Below are positions 23,232 to 35,321 of a DNA stretch of 64,000 nucleotides, piece by piece; position 1 is the stretch's first letter; each line of letters opens with the position of its first letter. The notes under the pieces were generated by a model. That model made no database searches. It worked only from the letters and a program-made list of their open reading frames with translations, and was not told the DNA's origin. A program made the translations under genes and the position numbers. The stretch comes from Cladophialophora immunda (taxonomy: Eukaryota > Ascomycota > Eurotiomycetes > Chaetothyriales > Herpotrichiellaceae): NCBI RefSeq assembly GCF_000835495.1, contig NW_015622547.1, positions 1 to 64,000 on the forward strand, in the 5' to 3' direction.

Positions 23232-23698
23232 CTAGACCGTCAATCCTGTCTTTTCCTGCAAATACGCGGGCCACTCCTTCGCGAAATATCCATCAATTTC
23301 CAGCTTCTGTAGGCCTGGGATCTCTGCCAATGCCCTGACAACCTCGACATCGGCACCTCCTCCGAAATGCCAACATGTTGGCTCTGAATCCAAGAATATA
23401 TAGATTTGTTGTAGCCCAGTAGCATCGGCAGCCAGCCTACGGAAAATTTTGCACCATGGTGGACCAGAAGGTGGCCTGTAGAAAATATTGCCAAGTGCAA
23501 GATCCCCCATCTCATACACAGCATGAACAAAAATTCGAAGTTTAGCCAGGTGTTTGATGTTGCCTATACCAATTTTCTCAAGCCACTCAACGCAGAAGTG
23601 GGATCTACGATCGTGAACACATTCTCGGCGTAAAAGGCTGGCGAGACTTGACGCTGGATGGATTTCGGCTCGAAAATGTGGATCGTCGGTTCGGCCAT
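23232..23698 (-). pseudogene. Frame-shifted fungal hypothetical gene fragment
   Basis: Reading leftward from the ATG at 23698, one frame gives VSPAFYAENVFTIVDPTSAL and then stops. A second frame carries on with VEWLEKIGIGNIKHLAKLRI, YIFLDSEPTCWHFGGGADV and LQKLEIDGYFAKEWPAYLQE to a stop at 23232. The pieces fit end to end as one protein if the frame changes at about 23610. This layout (an extreme-value phrase such as FYAENVF followed by W-L-x-x-I-G and a C-terminal EPTCWH-like segment) resembles uncharacterised fungal proteins, often with an F-box-like start. The 5' part is not found. It could be a pseudogene or carry a sequencing error. Confidence 0.45.
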
Positions 23699-24478
23699 GA
23701 TATGCTTCCCTGACACTAGGCAGGTCTTGGGAACAACTGTAGCATGGGAGTGGATGTCAATAAGGACAGGCGGATTCCCATGTTGAGATGTAGGCTGTTC
23801 TCTCCTTGGCTTAAAATTGGAGAAACACCCATAGAGTGTCTAAAGGAAAAGTCGGGTTCGAGACGGACTGTAATTGACGAGGAAAGAGAGAAAGAGATTG
23901 GATTTTTGACCACTCCGCATTGATTACTGCAAAGGAGCAAGTTTCTCGGCAAATTCCATGCACCATTGGCATATGGGCACAGCCCCAACTTTCACCTGCA
24001 CGGAATGGGGTCGAACCAAGCGCGTGGCCGGTGTCACAGGCAAGTCTAGAAGGCATTCGTGTAGCCTTCCGCTCACCAACCGAGCTTTGAGAAGTTTGGG
24101 GCGCATTGCATTTTCATTGGCATTGGGCTCCCATCCACTCCTACCCCAGAAAACACGAGGGGAATGATTGTGGTCGTCGGAACTTTGCTTCAGCTTGCTC
24201 CACTTCGACTTCGAAAGGATTGCCACTCTGGGTTCAAGCATCGAGAGTGGCTCAGAGAAGCCCTTCACACGGTTTTCTTCGGCGCCGAGTCCAAGTTGCT
24301 CCGCTTCGAACTTCCACTTTCCTTTCGCGAGTCCTCCTTCATTCGGATTGCATTGCAAGGCCGACATATTAGGCTGCACCATCACGAGTGATACTGAGCA
24401 TCGTCATCAGCAAACCATAATTAAGCCCTACTCTTCTCAAGCTCTCTCCAAAGAGCCACCGATGGCGCTGCCACAGAG

Positions 24479-24484
24479 TATATA
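24479..24484 (+). promoter_or_regulatory. TATA-like element of the P450 gene
   Basis: TATATA 82 bases before the ATG at 24566, in a setting otherwise rich in C and A. Confidence 0.4.
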
Positions 24485-24565
24485 CAGTCGCACGTCGCGC
24501 ACAACGGTCCTCTTCGTTCACCATTCCAACTTCATTCGATTAAAGACCCAACAATCCCATCCACA

Positions 24566-27500
24566 ATGACTGAAACCATCCCAGGGCCTCGCGGCCTGCC
24601 AATCATCGGCAACCTTCTCGATATCTGGGAAGATCGAGCAATCCCCATCCGCGGCCTTGAGCGTTTTGCTGGAATATACGGCCCGATTTATCAGATCACG
24701 ATCAACGGCAAAAGACGCATCGTCTGTAGCTCCGCAAACCTCCTTGAAGAGCTGGTTGACGAGAAGCGTTTCGTTAAAATGCCACCTGCCAGCATCTCCG
24801 AAAGGCCAGGTCCCAAGGGACTGTTCGCAGCCCGCAATGAAGATCCAGACTGGGGTCAAGGCCATCGAATCCTCATGCCAGCGTTTGCCACCTTGTCTGT
24901 CCTGGAAATGTTCACAGACATGAAAGACATCGCAAATCAGCTGATCCTGTCTTGGGCGAGGAAGGGACCAGAAAACAGAATACTAGCTACAGAAGATTTC
25001 ACCAGGCTGACGCTAGACACAATCGCACTCTGTACCATGAGTTACCGCTTCAACTCGTTCTATCAGGAAACCATGCACCCGTTCGTTCAAGCGATGAACC
25101 TCCTCTTTACTGAAAATACCGCAAAATCGAGCAGACCCTCTTTCATCCAAAGCCTGATGTTCAAGACCAATGCAGAAACCGCCCAGGCCAGAAAGGTCTT
25201 AGTAGAGACTGGAAAAGGCATCATCGAGAATCGCAAAGCCAATCCGGTCGACAAGAAAGATGTTTTGAATACAATGATATTTGGCAAAGACCCCAAAACA
25301 GGGGATGTGATGCGGGACGCACTGATCATTGAGCAAATGATCACTTTTCTTATTGCCGGTATGTTTTTCATTGTCTTATTGCAATTTCGCTGACCGTTCA
25401 AGGCCACGAGACCACCTCTGGGTTGTTGTCCTTCGCGATTATGCAACTGCTGAAGAATCCCGACACCTACCTCAAAGCCCAGAAGGAAGTTGACGAAATC
25501 ATTGGTAACCGATCCGTCGAGGCCACCGACATCAGCAAATTGAAATATCTGAATTCCGTGCTGCGTGAGACCGCCCGTCTCACTCCCACAGTCCCCGTTC
25601 TCCAAAAGCAGATCAATCCGGCAATCGCGCACCAAATAGTCACTGCCGATAACGGAAAATACAAGATTGAACCTAACGACAACATTGTCATACTTCTGGG
25701 CAGAGCCCAGAGGGATCCAAAGGTGTGGGGAGACACCGCGGATGATTTCAACCCTGATAGGATGTTGGACGAAAACTTTGACAGAATCACGGCAGAATAC
25801 CCCGGTTGTTGGAAGGTAAGTGATTAGTCCGCAGCATAGAACAGAAGTTGACAACACAACAGCCATTTGGTAACGGAAAGCGAGCTTGTATCGGACGACC
25901 TTTTGCCTGGCAAGAGGCGATGCTTGTACTCGCCATGATTCTGCAGAACTTCGAGGTCAAGCTTGATGACCCCAACTACAAGCCAGTCATCAAACAAGCA
26001 TTGACCATCAAGCCGGACGATCTCTACATCAGAGTCACTCCTCGCAAGAACATGGATGCCACCGCAATGGACCTTTTGATACACAGTAAAAGCACAATTG
26101 AACCACAGGTCACCTCGATCTCCTCCGGGAAAATCACCAAGATATCTCAATCTACGAAACCGATGACCATTCTCTATGGCTCTAACGCAGGCACTTGCCA
26201 AGCTTTTGCTCAGCGGCTTGCAGCAGATGCAGGGTCGCATGGGTTTGATGCCGCTGTTCAAGATTTGGATGGTGCTACAAACGCGTTGCCGAACGGACAT
26301 CCGGTGATTGTCATCACTTCATCCTACGAGGGCCAGCCACCCGACAACGCGGCCAGATTTATGGAGTGGCTCTCGAACTGCGATCCGGGCTCTTTGCATG
26401 GTGTGCAGTACACAGTCTTCGGCTGCGGCCACCGTAAGTACCACGCTGCTGCTATGTACTTCAGACTGACCCTTTCCAGGTGATTGGAGCCAGACTTTCC
26501 ACCGCATTCCAAAGCTTGCTGACCAACTGCTGGAGGAACATGGCGCTAAACGAATTGCTCCCTCGGGCTTTACCGACGCCTCGAAAGGTAACATGTACGG
26601 CGAGTTCGAAGAGTGGCTGGAGAACACTCTCTGGACGGAGCTCTCAAGTGGACAGAGCGGCACAGCACCCGCTGAGGCGCCGCACGTTGAAATATCAACA
26701 AGTGCGCGGGCCTCAAGTCTTCGATACGATGTCTTCCTGGCCACAGTCAAAGAAAACCGAGTACTCACTGTGGAGGGCGAACCGACCAAGTGTCACATGG
26801 AGATCGAACTTCCTCCACACGCTGCCTACGAATGTGGTGACTATGTGGCCGTCTTGCCGCTCAACTCTGAGAAAAATGTGAAAAGAATCATGGCACATTT
26901 TGGCTTGCCAGGAGATGCTGTGGTTACAATCAAGTCAAGCGGACCATCTACCATTCCAGCAAACACGCCACTTTCAGCCTTCGATGTTTTGCGAAGCTAC
27001 GTCGAACTGTCTCAGCCTGCGACCAAGAAAGGCCTCAAAACTCTGGCCAAATATTCTGACCATGCCAACGACAAAGCCTACTTTGAGGATCTGACAGCGG
27101 AAAACACGCGTTTCGAAGACGAAATCACCCAGAAGAGAACGAGTCTGTTCAACCTCCTCATCGAGCATCCATCAGTTAAGCTACCATTTGGTGAATTCCT
27201 CAACCTCCTGTCTCCATTACATGTCCGTCAGTACTCGATTTCCTCATCCCCCCTCGCAAACCCGGACGTCTGCACCATCACCTACGGCGTGATCGACGCC
27301 GAATCTCTGTCGGATATCAATCAACGCTTCGAGGGTGTTACTGGAACGTACCTGCATGGTTTGAAGGCAGGGGATTCAATTCAAATGAGCATTCGGCCAA
27401 CAGCGAAGAAGACATTCCGCCTGCCTGCGGACCCAGAAAAGACCCCGTTGCTCATGTTTGCAGCCGGGACAGGTGTTGCTCCCTTCCGAGGGTTTCTCCA

Positions 27501-27927
27501 AGAGCGAGCCATCCAGATGGAATCAAATCCTCATCGGAGATTGGCGCCAGCCGTCTTGTTTCTGGGATGCCGAAGTCAAACAAAAGACAGGATTTACGCG
27601 CACGAACTTGACAATTGGGCAGACAAAGGCGTCGTGGACATCAAATACGCATTCAGCAGAGAGAAGGAAGCTTCTCTAGGCTGTGCCTACGTGCCGGAAA
27701 GGATGCTTCGCGATGCCGAGGAGATCGTCACTCTCTGGAGAGGCGGCGCTCGAGCCTATATTTGCGGCACCCGGAAGTTCTCCGAAGGAGTCCGCGACGG
27801 CGCCAAAAGGATAGCTATAATGGTCAGAGACGGTGAGAACGGTGAAAGGGATGCTGAATTGAAAGAGTCGGAGAAGCAGTTTCGCGAAGCCATACAAAGC
27901 AGGGTTGCGAGTGATGTTTTCGACTGA
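24566..27927 (+). CDS. Self-sufficient cytochrome P450 fused to its reductase (CYP505 family)
   Basis: Exons 24566-25358, 25403-25815, 25863-26433 and 26480-27927 encode 1074 residues. The P450 domain starts at PGPRGLPIIGN, has the I-helix AGHETTSGLL (about residues 264-273), an E-T-A-R K-helix motif, and the haem loop PFGNGKRACIG with Cys411 as ligand. A linker leads to the FMN domain (TILYGSNAGTCQAFAQRLA, from about 503; VFGCGHRDW across intron 3). The FAD/NADPH part shows RQYSISSSP, LMFAAGTGVAPFRGF and FLGCRSQTKD. Relatives (P450foxy, bacterial BM3) hydroxylate fatty acids near the omega end with NADPH and need no partner protein. No membrane anchor is seen, as expected for this family. 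Substrate is inferred from family only. Confidence 0.95.
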
Positions 27928-28434
27928 GAGCATTTTAGACATTTATGCTCGGAGATGGCGCAGGATCGGGGCTCGTGGCTCGTGGCTTTATTTTTGTGTC
28001 AAGTATACTTGGCGTTGGGTCGCAAGGATTTGATATTGCGCCCCTTACTCTTTTCAAGGCTATGGTGGCATGCGAGTCCCGACCTCTGAGAGTTTTTTCC
28101 TGTAGGTACCATGATGATGATTGTAAAGGCGCAAGGTATGCGTCTTCACAGGCATCATGCGAAACATGATAATACGTGCATTGCAACTATATACCTCTTG
28201 CTCTCGCATAAGTATCCCAGCTCTCCCGACTCCCACAGAGCTCCAGAGTCAGGAGAATTCTCATCCTTCGACCTAAAATTAAATCGCATTGTTGTCAATG
28301 ACTCGAGTGAGACTGCGACATTCTGCGATCTCCATAGCAAAGCCTTTGACTCTTCTCAACACGAGAGAGCCCAGAATCTAAAGAACACAATCGTTCTATC
28401 ACACGTGTACCTGTCCGAGGGTCACAATGCCTCT
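27928..28434. other. Convergent spacer between P450 and OST-alpha genes
   Basis: This 507-base gap between two convergent genes has no supported gene; a 223-codon plus-strand frame at 28111-28782 is mostly antisense to the last exons of the OST-alpha gene. Confidence 0.5.
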
Positions 28435-29597
28435 TTATCTCCGCCTCCTGAGGGATTTGAACGCCTGGACAACTCCGTGGATCAAATCCATTGGGTTCAA
28501 TGCGCTGAGCACTGCCTGCGGTGGGCTGTATGTTTGAGTTTTTCCTTCTACGCAGGTTTGATACTCTCTTGCACTGAAGGTGAAGTAGAATCCAATCATG
28601 AATATGATGCTCTCGACGCAGACGAGCAAGGCTGGCAGGCCGACGGTGATATCGTCATATGTGATGTGCAAGTTGCCCGTCACTCTGGAATTGAGAATGC
28701 TAAAGATGAACTATGCACAAGTCAGCATGATGGGAGGGTATATTTGCCTTTTTGCTTATACTTACATGCTGTAAGGCACTGATGAGGACAAAGGCCTTGA
28801 AGATGAGCAGCTTGGAAAGGGCGTTATGTCCAAGCATATAGCCTTTGAGCCTAAGCTGAAATCTGACTACCGCAAGAACGGCCCAGATGGTTGTGATGAG
28901 CTCTAAGATTTGAATCTAGGAGGCATGTCAGATATCATATCCTAGAGGCATTAGGGTGCGCATACCCAGACGTGAGCAAACCTCGGGTGAGAAGAAGTGC
29001 TGCAGTAGACACCAGCTGCATTGGTGATTTCCTGAGTGATTATGAGAGCCGTGTAGATGACAACATAGAAAAAGACGGTCCTCCATGACTGCTGTGCAGA
29101 ATCATTAGCCACTGACGCCAGGGAAAGATCGTCCACGGTACCCAAAACCACCGAAGACTACCTCCAGCCACGACATTCCCTTTCCCGGAAGCTTGTGCAA
29201 GATTCTGGAAGAAGGAATCTCTCGTCTCCACGTCTGGAGTCACATATTGCACGTAAAGGAGGAAGAGAGACGCCAGCGCATAAGCTTCGTAAAGGTTCGC
29301 CCAGGGCGAAAGATAGCCGCCGACATCATAGATATGGGCGGAGATGACGGCGATGACGGCAAATACCAGAGGCGTAGAGACGATCCGAAGGATCTGGCGT
29401 TGCTCATTAGGTGCTTTGTATTGACGCAAGTGCGGAACGACCAGTCCTAGCCATAGGAGCAGAGAAACACCCAAACACGCCCAGCAGATGATAGTGATGA
29501 GATTTTGGAACGTGAGAGACCCTGTGATTGGATCACCTCTGCCACGGGCATTGGCAGGTTTGGCTGGGCAGCCTGTCGAGCTTGAAAAGACAATCAT
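28435..29597 (-). CDS. Organic solute transporter alpha / TMEM184-like membrane protein
   Basis: Exons 29597-29142, 29091-28966, 28915-28766 and 28710-28435 encode 335 residues with about seven hydrophobic helices. Family marks are RIVSTPLVFAVIAVISAHIY (typical P-x-V-F-A after the second helix), NLYEAYALASLFLLY, the exon-joined WRTVFFYVVIYTALIITQ and LGHNALSKLLIFKAFVLIS with the conserved K-x-x-x-F-K-like pattern. The OST-alpha/DUF300 family includes steroid and bile-acid transporters and related sensors; fungal members are poorly studied. It ends in a basic tail (KSLRRRR). It sits between the P450 and the PDR pump, diverging from the pump. Confidence 0.82.
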
Positions 29598-30712
29598 GAT
29601 ATGGCCGTACAGGTGGATGATGTGGTGAGGTCCTGGATGATATGATTTTCTGAAGCTTCAAAGAAGTGGTATGTTTGTCTGATCTGAGTGTCATATATTC
29701 TCACGCTTGGGATAGGGATTGTACCCCAGGGCCAGAGCAACGCTGGTCGACAATTTACCCATGGCACACGAGGAATGGCATCATAGAAGCCAGTATGCGG
29801 AGAATATAGGCTGATAGCCCAACCCAACGTCTTCAATTTCGTCACGAACGTTGCAAGAATACATCTTCTGGGTGCTCCCGCGTGTCACTGATGTGTTGGC
29901 GTCGCATACCTGGCAATTTTTCTCGTATCAGTTCTAAGAAGCCGAGACTTGGCTGTGCCGTGCCCAGCCATAAGCCCCTTCAGCAATCCGGCCGTAATAG
30001 GGCACAACGTGGTCTGAACAAGCTTTGTCGCAACAGAAGCGAGAATCCCCTTCTTCAACGCTCCGCGGCTCGCTTTGCAGAGTTGCATAGAGCGGCTGGT
30101 TACTAACAGTCGCAGGGGTTTGGAGTCGAGACAGCGAGCGGCTGAGAAGAAAGAAAACAACAGACGCGAGGCGCAGTTCTTTTTTTGGCTGCATTTGGAA
30201 TGCGTACCGAGGTTTTAAGCGAATCTTGCAGACGCTAGTGTGCGCTAATCATGCTAGTTCTCCGTATCCGCATGTGCTGCACCAATGCGGTAACCGATGC
30301 GAAAGATGCTGGACACAAAACTCAATCCCGAGGAAAGTATCTTCGTGTTTGAGTCTACGGAATGGTGTTTCGAGTACACAACATCATGCCAATAATAATA
30401 AGCGACACAATGTCGCGGCACTGCCTGCATCTATCGGTCTCGACGTCGACCTCGGCGCCGCTGTGCCGCGCTCGTATTGCACTGATGTCATGCCATGTGT
30501 CTAAAACGAACCTTTAGTTGACCTGCTGAGAATTTTCACCAGCATAGAGAGTATACTTCAAAGACGGGATCCCATTCTCGCACAGATGGAAGCGTTTCGC
30601 CTTCGCTGCAGTCATGACACATTGAAACCACCACCCATCGCTCTTCACAATAGATCCTGACTGCTCTGACCAGTCAGTGGACTTAACGAACGCCTCATTC
30701 TTACAGCATAAA
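29598..30712. promoter_or_regulatory. Divergent promoter region between OST-alpha and PDR genes
   Basis: This 1.1-kb gap lies between divergent starts. No gene is supported: the overlapping frames near 29594-30160 have no family marks. I see no certain PDRE-type element by eye. Confidence 0.4.
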
Positions 30713-33700
30713 ATGGAGCGTCAAGTCAGTCACGCGTCGAGCACGGAAGAAGACTATCAGGAGATCTACGAAGCAGCAGTTCATGACCAGCTCCGAGATG
30801 GACTTCGTGCGCTTGCTGAGAGGAAGAAGCCAAGCCGCCACCACCAAAAACACTTACATATCGAGGATCAGGATCCCGAACTAACGAGAATCGCAACGAC
30901 AATATCCAAGGATATTGGGATCACACCTAAAACTCTTGCTGACGTTGACCCTCGGCTGGATCCCGAAAATGAGGAATTCGACTTTCGGTTCTGGGCTTCG
31001 ACCATCATCCAATTGGTCAGAGAAGATGGCATCAAGCGAGCCAATGTGGGCGTTTGCTTCAAGTCCCTGACAGTCTGTGGCACAGGCTCGAGTCTCGCTC
31101 TACAACCTACTGTCGCGAGCCCATGGCTTGCCCTTGCTCGGCTGCCCATGTTCATGTCCAGACGCAAGCGAGAACCCAAGGTGATCCTGAACACCTTCAA
31201 CGGCTGCGTGAAAAGTGGCGAAATGCTGCTCGTGTTGGGCAGACCTGGCAGTGGTTGTACAACCTTTCTGACATCCATCTCTGGCCAGTTAGGTGGCTTG
31301 ACAAGAACATCAGAGTCGGTCGTCAACTACGATGGAATACCACAAGATCTTTTTATCAAGAATTTCAGGGGGAAGGCTGTTTACAATCAAGAGAACGACG
31401 AACATTTCCCGCACTTGACGGTCGGACAGACACTGCGCTTCGCCGCTTGCGCGCAGACTCCGGAAGCTCGGATTCGAGGCATTGACCGAGAAATGCAAGC
31501 CCGTCACATGGTGGAAGTCATGCTACGGATCTTCGGACTCTCCGCTGTCCGGGATACGAAGGTCGGGAGCGACACCGTTCGTGGTGTTAGTGGTGGTGAA
31601 AGAAAGCGCGTTAGCATTGCAGAAATGGCTCTGGCGCGGTCGCTACTGGCTGTTTGGGACAACGCAACCCGTGGCCTCGACTCAGCAACGGCATTGGAGT
31701 TTGTACGCGCTCTACGTACTTTAGCTGATGTTGCTGGAGTCACTCAAGCCGTCGCTCTATATCAGGCTAGCCAGAGCATCTATGATATCTTCGACAAAGT
31801 GCTGGTATTGTACGAAGGGCGACAAATATTCTTTGGCCAGATCGATTTGGCCCGATCGTACTTCGAGAGAATGGGATGGTACTGTTCTCCACGACAGACC
31901 ACTCCTGATTTCCTGACCTCGATCACCAATCCCTCAGAGCGGCAACTCCGTCATGAGAGCACAGACAGAATTCCTCAGACTGCCATCGAATTCGAACAAT
32001 ACTGGCTGAAATCAGAAGAGTATCAAGCCTGCATGGCAGAGGTCGCTCGGTACGAAGAGGATGCAAAAGACAATGGTCGCCTCCAGGCGCTGCAGGCCGC
32101 ACATCACGCTGCACAGGCACATCACACTCGAGACAGGTCTCCTTTTCTGATTTCCGTATGGATGCAGATCCGGCTATGTATGAAGAGATCTTGTCAGCTT
32201 TTGTCGAACGACAGAACGTCCACGATAACGCTTGCGATGGGACGAATAATACTTGCTCTGATTATTGGCAGTATCTATTTTGATCCGCCTGACACCACGG
32301 CAAGCCTTCAATCCAGAGGATCGGTGATCTTTCTCGCCACCTTGATGAATGCCCTGATGGCCGTTACTGAGATTAGCTCACTGTTTGGCAAAAGAGGCGT
32401 TGTTCAGAAGCAGAACACCTTCGCATTCTACCACCCATTCGCAGACGCTCTTGGATCATTCATTGTCGACATTCCTGTCAAATTTGTCATTTCAACCTTG
32501 TTCAACGTGGTTTACTATTTTATGTCTGGACTGAGAGCCGATGCTTCGAGCTTCTTCACCTTCCTGCTATTCAATTTCGTCAGCACTCTGGTCATGTCAA
32601 CTATATTTCGAAGCATTGGCGCCGCCTCGAAACAGCTTCCCCAAGCGTATGCTATTGCCGGCATTGGTGTCCTCATGATGGTCATATACACCGGCTTTAC
32701 GCTTCAAACTGCTTACATGCATCCTTGGTTTCGCTGGATCAACTACATTAACCCTATCGCCTACATCTTTGAGGCTCTTCTTGTCAATGAAGTCCATAAT
32801 CGAGACTTCCCTTGCGCTCCACAAAGCCTTGTACCCCCCTATGCACAAGGAAACACCACTTTTGCTTGCGCCGTTATTGGAGCCAAACCGGGCCAGAGTA
32901 TTGTTTCCGGGGATTCGTGGGTACAGTCCGGCTACCACTACAGTTATTCCCATCTCTGGCGAAATCTTGGAATTGCATTCGCCTACATGGCCTTCTTTCT
33001 GGCTTTCTATCTCGTTGCCACTGAGGTCAGGTCAACCGCAAATGCACAACCACAACGACTCGTGTTTCGCGACTACAAAGCCGCACAGAATCTGAATCCA
33101 AGTGAAGGAGACATTGAGGCGAAAGCGGCCAGCGACCAAGAAGCCCCATCCCCACAAGCTTCTGGCATAGGGGATGTTGTGAGCAGCTCGGCAGGAAAGT
33201 CTCAGAGCATCGGCGAGCAATTGAACGAGAAAGGACGCGGAAAAATGGGCACCCTTGCTTGGGAAGACTTAACGTTGGACATTGCAGTCCAAGGCAAGAG
33301 TAAGCGCCTTTTGGACAACGTTAACGGCTGGGTTAAACCTGGGACACTCACTTGCTTGATGGGAGTCTCGGGCGCTGGAAAGACAACTCTGCTCGACGCA
33401 CTCGCACAGCGTCACAACACCGTTGGAGAAGTTTCCGGCAAGATCATGGTAGACGGCATGCCATTGAAGCCATCGTTCCAGCGGAAGACCGGATACGTTC
33501 AACAGCAAGATCTACATTTACCAACCAGCACAGTCCGTGAAGCCTTACGTTTCTCGGCTCTTCTGCGCCAACCTGCCTCAGTGCCGAAAGAAGAGAAATT
33601 TGAATATGTGGAGAGAGTCATCGAAGTGCTCAAAATGCAACATTTCAGCGACGCAGTGGTTGGTCAGCCGGGTGAGGGCCTGAATATCGAGCAGAGGAAG

Positions 33701-35321
33701 CTCTTGACAATTGGAGTAGAGCTTGCCGCCAAACCGTCCATCCTCTTCCTGGATGAACCCACCTCAGGCCTCGACTCGCAGAGTGCGTGGACGATCGTGT
33801 CACTATTGAGAAGACTGGCGGACCACGGCCAAGCCATCCTCGCTACCATCCACCAACCTTCGGCTATGCTTTTCCAGCAATTTGATGCCATCCTCCTGCT
33901 CGCGAGAGGTGGCCGCACCACCTATTTCGGACCGATTGGTGCAGATTGCCAGACACTGACTCGTTACTTTGAGGGACATGGCGCGAGAGCCTGTGGTGCA
34001 GAAGAAAACCCTGCTGAGTATATCCTGGATGTCATTGGCGATACTTCCCACAACTGGTCCGGGCTTTGGAAGGAGAGCTCTGAGTTCACCAACGTCAAGG
34101 CCAGCGTCTGCAGGATGCCGCCAGAATCCTCTCGGGAGGAACGTGATGCCGACGACCGCCGACAATTCGCAGTATCTTTTGCGACCCAGTTCCAATGTGT
34201 CATCCAACGACTCTTTCAGAACTACTGGCGCAATCCAGGTTACATCTACGCCAAACTGCAGTTTGCCCTTCTATCCTCACTCTTCATCGGATTCACCTTT
34301 TATCTACAGAATGCTTCTGCGACCGGGATGCAAAACGTCGTCTTTGCGATCTACATGCTGAACGCAACATTCTCAACCGTGGCCAACCAGGTATGTGCTT
34401 GTCCTGATCTAATCCTCCAGCGTGCTAACTTGAAACTCTTAGATCATGTCCAGATTCCTCCCACAAAGGGCTTTGTTCGAAGTCCGCGAATCTCCCTCCA
34501 AGATGTACAGCTGGCCCGTCTTCCTGCTGGCGAACATCCTTGTGGAAATCCCTTATCAAATCTGCCTCTCTGTCGTTGTATGGGCCTGCTGGTACTTCCC
34601 AGTCTTCGGACTTGACCATGACTCGGCAGCTCGGGCTCTCATGTGGGCATTCTGTCTTCAATTCCTGCTCTTTGGGTCGACCTTTGCGCAGATGCTCATC
34701 TTCACCATGCCCAGCACCGAGACGGCGGGCGCTCTGTCGACCATCCTATTCACGCTGACCCTGCAATTCAACGGTGTGCTGCAGCCGCCCTCTGCGCTCC
34801 CTGGATTCTGGATCTTCATGTATCGCGTCAGTCCCTTCACCTATCTGATCGGCGGATGGGCTGGAACGGGTTTGGCGAACAGAGCGGTCGTCTGCGCAAA
34901 GAATGAACTGGCAGTTTTCGATCCCCCAACCGGGCAGACGTGTGGCCAGTATCTCTCGGCCTACCTGGACGATGGCGCTCCGGGATCTCTACTCAATCCG
35001 TCCGCCACTGCCAGCTGCGAGTACTGTCCGATCAGGAACGCTAACCAATTCCTTGCGCAGTCGTGGATTCACCCCTCCGACCAATATCGGAATCTGGGTA
35101 TTTTGTTTGCGTACATTGCTTTCAACGTCTTTGCCGCCATCTCGCTGTACTACATCTTCAGGGTTAAGGGTTTCTCGGTTAAAGGCCTACGGAAGCCAAA
35201 GTCAAAGCCTCATGTGGACGAGGAGAAAGAGCATGAAGAAAAGCAACATCAGAAAAAAGGCTTCTATCTGGGGTTTTACTACCATTTGGCGTTGGCTATT
35301 CTGAGGAACCTCGTTCGGTAG
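30713..35321 (+). CDS. Full-size PDR-type ABC transporter (ABCG)
   Basis: Exons 30713-34390 and 34443-35321 encode 1518 residues in the order NBD1-TMD1-NBD2-TMD2. NBD1 has the PDR-specific Walker A GRPGSGCTT (from about 176), signature VRGVSGGERKRVSIAEMAL and Walker B WDNATRGLDS. NBD2 has the ordinary Walker A GVSGAGKTT (884-892), the degenerate signature NIEQRKLLTIGVELAAKP and Walker B FLDEPTSGLDS. Each TMD contains several helices and a Cys-bearing outer loop, and YTGFTLQTAYMHPWFRWI and QFNGVLQPPSALPGFW are PDR motifs. It is a plasma-membrane efflux pump for hydrophobic compounds such as azoles or its own metabolites. The upstream non-ATG frame extension was excluded; the ATG at 30713 directly follows an AT-rich leader. 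Confidence 0.95.

Noticed and set aside
24000..24070. GGTTCGACCCC on the minus strand, resembling a tRNA B box
   Set aside because: The flanking bases do not form a T-stem or acceptor stem.
25087..25866. 259-codon minus-strand frame
   Set aside because: Antisense shadow of the P450 domain, whose spliced sequence has all expected motifs.
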